In this document: one piece after another, positions 1 to 10,723 of the stretch
Layout of the letters: each line of letters opens with the position of its first letter
How positions within the stretch are numbered: the first letter of the stretch is position 1
DNA from: Thalassia testudinum
Lineage: Eukaryota; Streptophyta; Magnoliopsida; Alismatales; Hydrocharitaceae
Assembly (NCBI GenBank): GCA_037157565.1
Contig: JAZHRO010000073.1
Coordinates: 90,498,001 to 90,562,000, forward strand
Reading direction: 5' to 3'
Length of the DNA: 64,000 bases
Made by a program: the position numbers and the translations under genes
The notes under the pieces: generated by a model
What the model was told of the DNA's origin: nothing
Database searches by the model: none
The model's input: the letters and a program-made list of their open reading frames with translations, nothing else

Positions 1-649
1 AAGAGTGTCAAAGTGGTGAGTTAGAGTGAGTACCAGTCATTACAACCATTATTATTATTTCCTTATCTAATTTTTACTGGTTTTGTTCCAGGTTGTTCAC
101 TGGGAGGCAATTTATTGAATTACATCGGTCACTCTTTGATCTCAAAATTATCCTCTAATTCCAAAAAGAAACTTTACATCTTATTAAAGAATGAATGAAT
201 ATAAAAATGGTTTGCCTACTTACTAAAAGTTAATTGTAATGCTTGTAAAAATTAACTAACTAAAAACAACCACCAAACAATTTATTACTATAATAAAAAC
301 TATGTATTTACAAGTTATAGTATTAATACTAACATGATAGTACCTAATACACTAGGATGCCATAGTGCAAAAACTTATATTACTAGTCTGTTATCTACAG
401 TAACATATACAGCAGTTTTAATAACAGATATAAGCATCGCTAAATCTTAGAAAACACCATATACAACCTAAGGAGGGAAAACTGAGGTCTTTAGCGACGT
501 TTATGGTGTCATTTTATTCTGTTAGTAATTATATAAGTTTACTTATACAAATGTAATGGGCTATACTATGTGTACATATGTATACCTTTTTCTGTTATAT
601 ACACTTAAGTCGTCATTAGCTTTTATTAAGCAGTTCAAAACGTGTTTAA
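1..649. other. AT-rich non-coding DNA, no feature recognised
   Basis: Strongly AT-rich sequence with short homopolymer and TA runs. I see no ORF of note, no LTR edge, no tRNA and no recognisable repeat boundary. Confidence 0.5.
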
Positions 650-1040
650 TTTGCAGACGCACCATTCGAGGGATACACTGCACTGAGAGGGTGGGACCAG
701 ACCTCTATTAAGTGCGCCCTAATCTTGATTAGGTGGCTTAATTACGCTTTCAGACTCGACGTAGGACCTTAGCCCCAGGCCGCACGCACACTCGGGCCCC
801 CGGCCCCACACACAATGTACAGACAGAATGCTCAGATGGTAACCGGATCGTGCATATGCTGTGTTTCGGGTGCCCGGCGCTCGTGACGACTGGCTAAAAA
901 GGAGCACAAATTCTTATTATAGCACTGCGCTCGATTTGCAGCACATGATGTGGTGCTATTCCAGTGCCACATCTGCGCTGGAAATCGGGCACAGCTGCGT
1001 CTGAATGCGAATTTGGCCCTCGAATTGAGGGCCATAAATT
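650..1040. other. GC-rich island of unknown origin
   Basis: About 390 bp of GC-rich sequence sits abruptly between AT-rich flanks. It holds a short perfect inverted repeat at 1015-1033 (GGCCCTC, 5-nt loop, GAGGGCC). Two overlapping minus-strand ORFs of 62 and 67 codons have no recognisable motif and look incidental. It may be a remnant of a GC-rich LTR segment: a phrase near 1000-1020 loosely resembles one in the Gyp-3 LTR near 27390. Similarity is too short to assign. Confidence 0.4.
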
Positions 1041-2529
1041 ATTGAAAAAAATAAAATAAAATATGGACAATAAAGTATTTACATAAAACTACATAATTGT
1101 TTAATTAATTTTAAATTTTAATTAGGTTTATTATACAAATAAATTAATTAAAGTAGGCTGTTTGTACAGGCTAATTTAGGTGCTTAATTGGTTAATTACT
1201 TATAAATTAGTTAGTAAATGGTCTAATTGACCTTATACAGATTTAAATTACATACTTAAGTATTTTATACATATTTTTATTATAGTTTTACGAATTAATT
1301 TATGTTTTATTTATATTAGAGTAGCAGCTTGTGGCTGTTTAACTTATAAAGTAAATAACAGTAATCTAAAATAGGTAAAAATATACTTTACTAGCTTAAA
1401 TTACTTAATATATATTAACCTAAGTCTACATATTCAATTAACTTAATTATACCCCTAAATTACTAATTTATCTAATTTATATGTATATATACTGTTCAAG
1501 AGGTGATTAATTATGTACACTTACATTTCAGTAGATATATACATACTTTACACAGTTATTATGTACATTATAGTTATAGTTAGTTGTATATATATATGTA
1601 CAGTATTAGATTTCAGTTAGATTTTAGCAGCAGGTGAGAAAGGAAGGATTAATTGTGTTTAATTTTCTTTTTCTAACAGCAGGATCAGCCACTGTCAGAG
1701 ATGAGAAGGGGAATGCAGCTTCAGAGTGTTCAGTGTTTTAGATGAGAAGGGAAGAATTTAGAGAAGAGGGAAATATGTAGTTGCAAGATGCAGCAGTTTA
1801 CTGTGTACTGGGATTAAAAGCAATCAAAATCAACTGAAAAGCAATTAAGTAAATCCCAAATCTGACAAGGGTTCAATTTCTCACGAAAATCAATAAATGT
1901 CTCAATTCAAATGCCCAAAAAAAACCCTCATCAAAAACCTCATTTCAGATTAAAACCAAAAATAACACTGAATTAGCTCTTCCTAATGCTATAGACAACA
2001 TGAAGGAAGAATTAATTCAGCCAATTAAAACCATAAAATCAAATCCCAGTTTCGTGCAACCTTAAGGAGTATTGAGAACTCCTTAGGTTAGGAATTCACC
2101 ATACAAATCACCATAGTCATTATCACATTAATTATCAAAACAGATAGTGTATGGCAATTCTGAATTATCAAGACAGTACTGAGAATTCATTAAGGGAATT
2201 CACAGTAACTTGTAAACGCATTCAAAACATAGCAAAACAGATAATGGATGGCTCTTCTGAGATAGTTTCTGTCACCAGAAATTCTCTCAGAGTCCTTGCC
2301 AACAGGAAATTCCAATCCTCTTCAATCTGTCAGATCAGGCAATGAAATCCAGAAAGCAAAAATCCCTAAAATCCATGTTGAAAAGAAATCTGACAGACTG
2401 AAGAATTCAACCCAAAATCATGGGGCTTTTGTGAACAAATATGGGGTGAGTGAGAAGCCCCAAAGGTGCTTGTGACGCCAATTTCAGATCTGAGGTTGTA
2501 AACCACCAGATCTGAAATTGGATCAGGGT
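1041..2529. other. AT-rich DNA grading into possible LTR or leader sequence
   Basis: 1041-1640 is extremely AT-rich without features. 1640-2529 is more mixed and may be the outer part of the Gyp-1 3' LTR, but I find no edge. A perfect 15-bp inverted repeat (2478-2492 against 2507-2521, 14-nt spacer) lies here. No coding region is supported; the 64-codon plus ORF at 2151 has no motif. Confidence 0.4.
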
Positions 2530-4585
2530 GTGTGGGTGAAGGATGAGAAAAACTTGTCGTTAAAAAGAAATAAAAACTGGATTGTGAAAAAACATGGAGA
2601 GGGAGATAATTTGAAAAAATGATTTGATGAATTCTTCCCCTCTGATCTGGACGATCAGAGGAGGTGAGGGAAGGGAATTAAAGCTAATTCTACTCCTACA
2701 GCTACTTTAACCTACAGCGAAAATTAAACACTAACAATTATGCTAATTCTACTCTAAACTACTTAACTACAGCTAAAACTAATTATGCAGAATTAAAAAC
2801 CTAAACTAACAGGAAGAATGGGACCTATGGGTCCTTAGCCGGTGGCTAAGGAGGAAGAAAGGAGGAAGATGACTCCAGCGGAGGGAAGAGTCTGCTAGTG
2901 AGGCTCCAGGGTCGTCCTCAGGTGCTACAAAGTCCTTAGCGACGAGGAGTGTTGAGAGAAGGTGATGATTTCACAGTCGGGGCTGTGAAATCAGAGGCTG
3001 GATGGGGAGGAGAGACTGGAGTGGACGAATTGATCGCTAAGAGGTGTAGGAGGGAGAGATCCCTTGCACGCGACACCACTGAGGTGCTTAAGTAGCAGCT
3101 CAGTGGCTGAGATCACCGCGTAGGTGAGAATAAACAAGATGCAACTGGCAGCGAGGATGTGAGGGGCGGAGCGCGTGGTGAGCTGAGCACAAGATCTGAC
3201 CGTCAGATGAGATCTGGGGAGAGAGGTGAACGCACGCACCGAATTGCGTGAAAGTTCCAATAGAATCCAACCGCAAATCAAGATCTAAAGAGCGACGGAC
3301 GGTTGAGATTGGTCGTGTTCTTCGAGTGCTACAGTGCGCGTGAAGAGCAACAGGCTTCTCTTTGAAATTTAAAAAATTTTGCAGACAGACCCTTGAACGA
3401 AGGGGTAGAAATATTGCATGCAGGTCCATAAGTGAGAAGAACAATAACTGGAAGGGCCCTGCAGTCTTACAAAAGGGTCCCTGCGGCTTACAAGCAGGTC
3501 CAAACAGGAGTTTTTAAGGGTAGGAATGTAATGCATGAAGGACCTAAATGTAAACTATCTATTTCCAAACCTAAATGATGTCCACTTGCCTTCAAATTTT
3601 TACATGTGCTTAATTGAACATTTAAGACATTGATTTTACTTTTGATTTGGCCTTTCAAACTTGTTTATGTGTTCAATTGATGTATGGATCATCATTTGTT
3701 CTTTTGCTTTCAGAATATCTCACTTTTGTGACCTAATTATGAAGTTTTAACACAGAGTAAAAGTTTTAGGTCTTTTTCTTTAATTCCCACACTTAACCCT
3801 TTTTATCTGTTAATTTGATATTGTTTTGCTTATTGTCTAGCTTAATTTTAGCCTTTTAGCCATGATGAGCAACCACTCATCACCTGCTACTGCAGAGGGT
3901 GCAGGTGAGGGTGCGGCGCTCGCTGCTTCCTGCTGTGTAGCACCTGCAGGCGCTGGTTGGAGGGAGCGGTGGACGGTGGGTGTAGCGCTGGGCGTAAGAT
4001 TGAAGGGCGCGGTGTGGGCGCACCTGGCAGGCTGTGAGGGGGCGATGATGGCGTAGCGTAGTGCAAGCTGGAAGGGCATTTGCAGTGGGAGGCTTGGTGC
4101 ACAGTGCATGCATGGTTGCACGGGGCATGCAGCCTTCACTGGATATACCCTCAAGGGGGAGGAAGAAGATCCGAAGATCCAGATGCCCTCCTCTCCTGTG
4201 CAAGCCCCCTCTTAACTCCTCTCCCCTATGCCAATCAAAGGATTTTCAAATCCCTTCCTAATTTTAGCCAGCCCTTGTTGAGTTCTGTTGGCCGTTGGTG
4301 GAGATATTTGTTGGAGGAAAATATCTTTCCACCCCCTTGTTCTTTTCCACATTTGATCCTCCTCCCTCTTCTTCCTGATTATTAGAGTAGATTAATTGGA
4401 GAAGATGAGTGAGCTGTTGCGGGACCCTGCATGAAATATAAATACATAGTAAGCAATAAAAGAAATGTAAACTTAAATAATGACACATGCAATCATTTAA
4501 TGAACAAATGTGATTATTAACCAACATACAATGTTGGAATTGAATTACTTAGGTGTAATAATAGTCCATTAAAATGGACTCATCA
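2530..4585 (-). mobile_element. Gyp-1 3' LTR, partial (U3 side)
   Basis: The right edge is clear. At 4585 the minus strand begins TGATGAGTCC, directly after a polypurine tract (GGTGTGGGGGTATT on the minus strand) that ends the Gyp-1 internal region. The left edge is not resolved. The sequence has the GC-rich, pyrimidine-rich character of the other gypsy LTRs here. It does not align by eye with the other Gyp-1 LTR at 9350-10145. The likely reason is that this copy retains the U3 side and the other retains the U5 side, so they share little. Short ORFs on both strands at 2991-4385 are incidental. Confidence 0.5.
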
Positions 4586-4602
4586 AATACCCCCACACCT
4601 AA
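4586..4602 (-). promoter_or_regulatory. Gyp-1 terminal polypurine tract
   Basis: On the minus strand a GGTGTGGGGG tract lies immediately before the TG of the 3' LTR. This is the plus-strand DNA primer site. It is preceded by CTAGGGACTAGC, a phrase similar to ones upstream of the terminal tracts of Gyp-5 and Gyp-6. Confidence 0.7.
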
Positions 4603-6149
4603 GATTTGCTAGTCCCTAGCAGAAATGAAAAATAATAGAAGTAATCAGAAGATTTCTTCTTTTCTTATTTCAAAACATTAGAGATCCAGACAAATGTGAA
4701 GTGATGATAGCCTGAGTAACAGATCAATGTGAAAAGCCAATATGCATTGGGGGTTCATACTTTACCCTTGGTAAATATTTCTGTCGTGATAGGCAACTAC
4801 ATCCCTCAGGGATAAAGCAGAAGATAATCTTTAATTTGACCCTGGCTTTTGGCTTAGGTAGGAGATATCGAGTTGAATGGATCTATATTTGGTGGTACAT
4901 GCTCATCTGGTGCTACATGGAATCTAGTACTACAGGCTCTAGATCTCTAGACTATTAGACAAGTCAACTCAAAGAGGCTAAACAACTGTGCTCTCTTGAT
5001 GCTCCTAGGTGCTCACTCTTTTCTTTCTGAGATCACAAATCTCGCCAGATTTAGTAATTATAGTCACTATTTCGTGGCCTCACATGGCATCCACATTTCC
5101 AATAATGTCCTAATAACTCTACAACTAAGTTAGAGTCCTTAGCCAGTATTCAGGCGATCAGAAATACTGAAAGGTAGGTATGGGTCACATCTGGTGGATC
5201 GTGATAGGTGTTCTGTTACCTCAAAAACAATGTTACAATATAAACTTAGACTTTTTTTTTCTTTTTCTTCCTTTCTTTTTTTTTGTAATATAACAGTTTC
5301 TTCTTTTTCTTCTTTCTGTTTCTTCTTTTTCTTCTTTTCTTTTCTCTCTTTTTTTTTTTTTATAAATCAACATAATACGACACAAACTTTTATTTATGAG
5401 GCATTATTAGGGATGATGATGGTCAAGAGGATATTGTGTGGCTTATTTGGTGGAAGTGCCTATTCTCGGCACCAGGAAGGAATTGATAGGACAGGCGTAT
5501 TTTCGACCTTTGACACTATTACCGTCCTTCAGCCAAGGACTCTATGAAGGATGGTCATAACCATCCACCATAGTCATAGCTTTATTAAAACTCAATCTCT
5601 ATGTATCTGCCTTATTTGATGACTCTCAAGAATTCACACAAAGTACGCACACAGGAACAGAGAGCTAAAACCATGCCTAACTCTGAAGTATCATCAACTA
5701 ATTGTCCAAAACTTAAGAGTCCTTGCACTAGACTTAGTGCACCAGTAATCTCTCTACTTTCATCTCACAAATAAGAGGTGGATCTACTAGAAGATAGTAT
5801 GCCTGACTCCCTATTAACTGTCCAAGGGTTTAGTAGACTACAAATGCTTATTGGTTTTCTTCAAGGATCCATTACCCAATCTACGTGCACATGAAATAAA
5901 TGTACTGAATTCTAAACTTAAGAAATAATTCAAGAAGAAAAACCTCCAATGACAAAGATATTTTGCTAGGGACTAACCCATTCAGCTCAAGAAAAGAGAA
6001 TTTTTTTTTTTATATGCTAACCTAAATGATGAATACTTTCTAAAATGCAAAATGCATCCCCATGCCTAAATCCTACAATGTCCCCATTGTAAAATTAAAA
6101 CAGGAGGAGAAAGGAAAGAAATCACCTGATGACTATATTATTCAGACCG
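4603..6149 (-). other. Gyp-1 3' non-coding region
   Basis: About 1.5 kb between the ORF and the 3' LTR. It holds a long T-rich/C-rich run on the plus strand (5250-5362; a purine run on the sense strand), as do the matching regions of Gyp-5 and Gyp-6. The hairpin and internal polypurine tract near 6055-6091 are listed separately. The 117-codon plus ORF at 5194 is a by-product of the T-rich run. Confidence 0.6.
6055..6091 (-). promoter_or_regulatory. Conserved stem-loop plus internal polypurine tract (Gyp-1)
   Basis: The sense (minus) strand reads TACAATG, GGGA, CATTGTA (6074-6091, a 7-bp stem), then TTTAGGCATGGGGATG. The same arrangement occurs in Gyp-2, Gyp-5 and Gyp-6, each about 1.2-1.5 kb before the terminal tract. 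Its position suggests a second plus-strand priming site; the hairpin's role is unknown. Confidence 0.6.
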
Positions 6150-6183
6150 CTGGGTTGCCTCCTAACAAGCGCTGCATTTTCTG

Positions 6184-8044
6184 TTAGCAGCCAGACTTAT
6201 AAGGAACCTGCAAGTCTAGTTCCAGATAGAAAAGGTTAGGCCTTAAAAATATGCGTAACATTGCAGGCCTAGAAAACAGGTATCCACGGATGTTGGTGAG
6301 TTGATGATGTAACGTAATCCTAAATGCTCGCCCAAAGATATGAAAACGGAGAACCTCGTTGGCTACCTTGGGAGGTCTAGGAATGACAAAAGGAATATGA
6401 AAAGGGACCTCCCAAAATGGAATAAGTGGAGGATAACAAGGATCCTCCAGAGCAGGATAGGTTGTAAAAGATATAAACATTATTAGTTCAAACCCTTGAA
6501 TGGCTAGAGTAAAAGTACAAGCATCAATCCACACTCACAATTCTACCCGAGGATGTACTGGCCTGATATGTTCTCCAGAAAGAATGTACATGAGCAGAGA
6601 TCTGAGCCAAGGATCGATTAGGGAGTATAAGGGTTGTTTGTAGTGTTGGAAGGTAATGGTTAAGTCCAATGAGGGCTTAGTCGGTGTCAGGTCCAATTCC
6701 AGCAATGATTCAGATTGTGTATACTCCCTAATAGTTGTAGACAACTTCAGGTTACCCTGCCTAGCATTAATGGTCAGAGTCATATTTGAATCAAGGGTAG
6801 ACTCCAAATTACAACTCTTTGATGGCAGGGTTAAAATATCAGAATCATTATCATTTAGCTCATCCCCAGATCAGTATCCTCAATTATTCCTAAAGGAGGA
6901 TCAGTCTTAATGTTTTGGGGCAAGCTTATATCACTAAATTCGTTATTCTTCTCGGGGTATAAATCCTTAATTGACGTGTTTTGTCCCCGAGAGTCTCCCC
7001 TAGGCTTCTCACTATTTTGTTTGTCCTCCTCTACTATCAACTCCTATTTTTATGGAGGATGACTCTCAAAAGAAGGGAGGAATCTGTATTTCACCATATT
7101 GTTTATATCCTTTGGAGGTAAATCCTCAAATGATAAATAATTTCCCTGTGATTCACTCTAGATTTTCAGTCCAGGTTCCTCTATTGGGGCAACCTCATCC
7201 TCTGAAATAGACTCTTTATATCCTTCAGACCAAAATTGATCTAATTCATCCTCCATTCCCTTAGGGTCACCTTCATTAGGTGCATTTAAATCTGTAGGAT
7301 ACTAAATGGTAGGTGTTGATTCCCTAAGTGGAGGGTCAGGAGTAGGATCACTAAGGGTAGAATGAGATTCCACCAGATAATCAATAGGGGAAGTGATAGG
7401 AATAATAAACCTTGACCAAGGTTGGTAGGGGTAAGGAGAATACTGTCATTGGGGTCAAAGTCTTCAAGAGGTACCATCTTCCCTTGCTTTTGACTCCAAT
7501 ATAGCTCAGGTGCATAATCACTATGATCATTTTCGTCTAGTGGGCATGTCTCATTGGGAGAGTCTAAGTGATAGCTACATAAAACTGGATCCCTATTTTC
7601 ATTGGTTTCCTCAGAATTATTTGCATGATCATGGTCGTCTAGGTAGGGATTAGAATTACTAGGAAGAGTGTAGCTAAGCTGTCTTATTTCTTCATTTAAC
7701 TGTTGACTATTCCTCAACATCTCTCCCATGGATTCCATCATTTCCTTTTGCTGTTTTTGCATTTCTATCATAAAAGAGGAGAGGCTACTATTATTAGGTT
7801 GGGGAGGATAGTCAATTTCAGGCTCTGGTTGCTTAGGAGTATCGGTCCAACCTTGATACGGAAAATCATGAAGGGTGGGAAGGTTGGATGTTTGCATAGA
7901 AGTAGGGATTTCAGGGTTGGAAAATCCTACTCCTAGGCTCTGCTCAAAAGTGGGAGTTATCAAGCCAGTACTCCCAGGATAGGAATATGAATGATCCCAT
8001 GAATTGTCAATGTACCCATCAAAGGATGGATACACATGGGGCAT
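6184..8044 (-). pseudogene. Broken ORF of unknown function inside Gyp-1
   Basis: Reading leftward from an ATG at 8044, the first block (to 7286, 252 codons) is rich in Pro, Gln, Asn and Tyr. It has a Met/Gln/Glu-rich stretch, near residues 90-125, that could form a short coiled coil (SFMIEMQKQQKEMMESMGEM). Reading continues in another frame at 7040-6855, then in a third frame at 6807-6184, which is broken by one in-frame TGA at the 6535-6537 codon. The last block ends shortly before the AGCGCTT...GAGGCAACCC motif typical of the 3' end of coding in these elements. Two frameshifts and one nonsense codon make it non-functional. I see no retroviral gag knuckle, protease, reverse transcriptase or integrase motif. 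A decayed ORF in Gyp-6 (53500-54520) has a similar composition, and the Gyp-2 ORF ends in a weakly similar LHHQ-containing tail. It could be a gag-like or envelope-position protein; I do not recognise it. Confidence 0.5.
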
Positions 8045-9329
8045 GGGATCCTGTTAAAAGATAGGAAGTATTGACTCTGATAATCTAACTGATAGGTGTA
8101 AGGGTGATCCATTTCTTTAAGCAAAATGATTTTAACTCTCTTAGGATTTAGAAGAATTCAGAATACAAGTAGAAACTTCCTAGAGAGCTCTACTGTCAAA
8201 GCAAACGCAAATTCAATGGGGTCTATTTTTAGTAGATTGCAGGTATTAGAATTAAATGTTTAGTTGGTGGCCGAACAAGTTTTGCAAAAATTACGCTTCC
8301 TAGGCCAACCTTCGCTGGTGCCTATAACCTAGTCGCAAGGGATGAAAGTCTCGAATCGAGCCCACACACGAGGAACCGAAGTAACTTGGTGGATAGGCTT
8401 GTTGATTTCCAACTAACTTCCCTTGTGGTGTAAGATAGGAGAGGTATAAATTTATCTAGTGACCGTATGTGTGAGGTGCACAGTGTCTCAGGTGTGCAAA
8501 CATACGATCATGTTTTGATTTTTGAAATTTCACAAACAAGATCCTTTTGCACACATTTTTCGGTCGTAGATTTTAAAGTCCAACCTCTTAGGAGTCCTAA
8601 TTTTTAAAGTGACCACTAAGTTAATTTGATTGAAGCACTTTAGTGGTCTTAGATTTAGGTTCAATGCATATGCATGACAGGTAATTGATACTCAAGAGAA
8701 GATGTATCTTTCTCCAGCTTTCTTCATGGATTGTATGCAATGCAGTAAAATAAACTAGATGCTGCCCATTCAGTCCTAGATGGTCGTCCTATAGATATGC
8801 AGCTTCTAGCAGGTAGTTCAATTTTTTTTTTTAATAATAATAATAAACAAACAGACCTAATCTAACTAAAAGAAATGAAGTTCAAACAATTCAAATAATC
8901 CTATAATCTAAATAAATGGGAACACGCTCCCGAAAATACACTCCCACATACAAGAGCGAGAAGAAATAAAGAATCACTGGGAACACATTCCCAAAAATAC
9001 CCGACAAGGGTCCAAAAGACAGTAATTAAATTTTAATGTCTATCTAAACTAAATCTAAACTAAGCTCTACTGACTAAATCATAAATGGGCTCCTCTGTAA
9101 GCCTATTTGCGTGGGACCAAGGCCCACATGTTCTTGTTACTGTCCTCCAGGTGGCGTCAAGGTCCACCAAAAAGATTCTCTCCGCTGTGTGTGTCCTTCA
9201 GGGTCAATGTCGTTGCTCTACTACGCCTGTCGCAGTGTCAAATTCCTCGTACAATAAAAAAATTGATCAGATGATTGCGCAACTTAGATTATTCAAAGAT
9301 AATAATGTGAATCTATTGCATCTGTTGCC
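8045..9329 (-). other. Gyp-1 5' leader
   Basis: Non-coding sequence between the primer binding site and the broken ORF. Phrases near 8270-8420 (around CTAGTCGCAAGGGATG) look like leader sequence. No gene seen. Confidence 0.5.
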
Positions 9330-9347
9330 TCCCTGGCAACAGCGACA
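9330..9347 (-). promoter_or_regulatory. Gyp-1 primer binding site, tRNA-Asp type, decayed
   Basis: The minus strand reads TGTCGCTGTTGCCAGGGA. It matches the complement of the plant tRNA-Asp 3' end (TGGCGCCGTTGCCGGGGA) at 15 of 18 positions. It lies just inside the 5' LTR, which fixes the element's orientation. Confidence 0.65.
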
Positions 9348-9349
9348 TT

Positions 9350-10145
9350 TTTACGGAGAGTGTTTCGCTTATTTATGATAACACTAGAAGGATATGTCGT
9401 TGTAATTAATGTGGTGAAAATCTCTCAATCAAAACTAAATATCAATTTTAACCACAGTAAAGATGTCGTATCCACAGGGAGGAATAGACCAATAAATTCA
9501 CAAAAAGAGGAATATAATGTTTGCAGACACTTTCGCGACTTTAATGCGAGTAATATGCTACTTTAAATGGAGCTTGCAATATCTTTAAAAGTTTAGGGTT
9601 AGTTATGCAATTTTCATGTTAGGAATTAAGCTCCAAAAATATGCATATGATGCATGTGTAATGGCATATCATATAAATTCAACTTGTATTTAAATTTCAT
9701 TTGAAATTCAATGTAGAATCATGCACATAACATAAGTAACGTAATTTCAGGAAAGTCTGAGTGCATCAATGCAATGTGGCCTGAATAAAATATGAATATA
9801 TAATTGGAAATGGCATTGAATGTAATTATTAATTGAGAAAAAAATAGAGGATTTCTCCCCTCTCTTCCTTGAGTAGGCAGCCGTGCATGGTTGGCGACAA
9901 GAGTCAACGGGGAGGTGTGCCTCGACAAGGACTACGCAACGGCGGTGACGCGGCGGCCGGAGGTGGCTGGCGGCGGCCGGACGTAGGAGGATGGCCGCCG
10001 ACCTATTGGAGGAGGAGGAAAATAGCCACACTTGGAGAAGATGGCGTTGCTGCTGCAGCCCACGCGGCTGCGGGCTAGACGCATGCGCGCACAAAGCATT
10101 CTGCAGGGAGGCATCGCTCCTACAGGCGACTGCTAGCTTGGGCTC
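9350..10145 (-). mobile_element. Gyp-1 5' LTR, partial (U5 side)
   Basis: It starts next to the primer site. It contains the phrase GATGTCGTATCCACAGGGAGG (plus strand, 9467-9483 region) that is typical near plant gypsy LTR ends. A GC-rich segment rich in CGGCGG follows (9925-10075). It stops abruptly near 10145, where plus-strand Gyp-2 coding sequence begins. The U3 side is therefore missing. Small ORFs on both strands in the GC-rich part are incidental. Confidence 0.5.
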
Positions 10146-10723
10146 CTACATTCTATGGTGGAACTTATGATCTTGAATCTCATTCAAATTTTGATTTTCA
10201 CAAACTCTCCGACGATTTCGAATCTGACCATAACATCGGAGAAAGTCTACTTCCTGATTATAACAAGCCAATTTTCTTTGAAGCCACCTTCTCCACATAT
10301 ACAGAACCAATCAAAACCCGTTCTCTACCTCGACCCGCAACCGGACTCAATTTCTATTCCGATTCACCTCTCATTGAGCCGTTTGTAGATGATTCAACTC
10401 CATATCCATATTGGGTATCAGGCATTGATTAGACCGAAAAACAGGAGCCAACATTCTTTGATCACCCCTGTAGGGATTCCACACCTTACATTGACTATTT
10501 TTCGAAACCCTACTCTGACCAGGCTGATTCGACTTAGCCTAAACCCGAGTTTTCATTTCCATATCCATTTGAACTTCATTGCATATGGTGGGTTCCGCAT
10601 CTGTTGATCTACATCTATCAACCCACCAGACTCATGGGGTTTGGGCTGCATCATCAGCCTACTGATCTTAACAAGCACCTGGTTGGACCAACCAGGCTCT
10701 TAATCAGGGTTCTTGTTTTATAA
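10142..10723 (+). pseudogene. Gyp-2 C-terminal ORF remnant, unknown protein
   Basis: A single frame is open from 10142 to the TAA at 10721-10723 apart from two in-frame TAG codons (10430, 10535). It has no start codon because the 5' part of Gyp-2 is missing. The 190-codon product is rich in Tyr, Pro, Asp and Ser (PYPYW, PYIDYFSKPY) and ends with a segment containing LHHQPTDLNKHLVGP. The latter loosely resembles the C-terminal tail of the Gyp-1 ORF (LHHQLTNIRGYLFSRP). I recognise no enzyme motif. The two shorter ORFs called in another frame here (10155, 10389) are shadows of it. Confidence 0.45.

Noticed and set aside
5194..5547. 117-codon Phe-rich plus ORF
   Set aside because: Product of a T-rich run in the Gyp-1 3' non-coding region.
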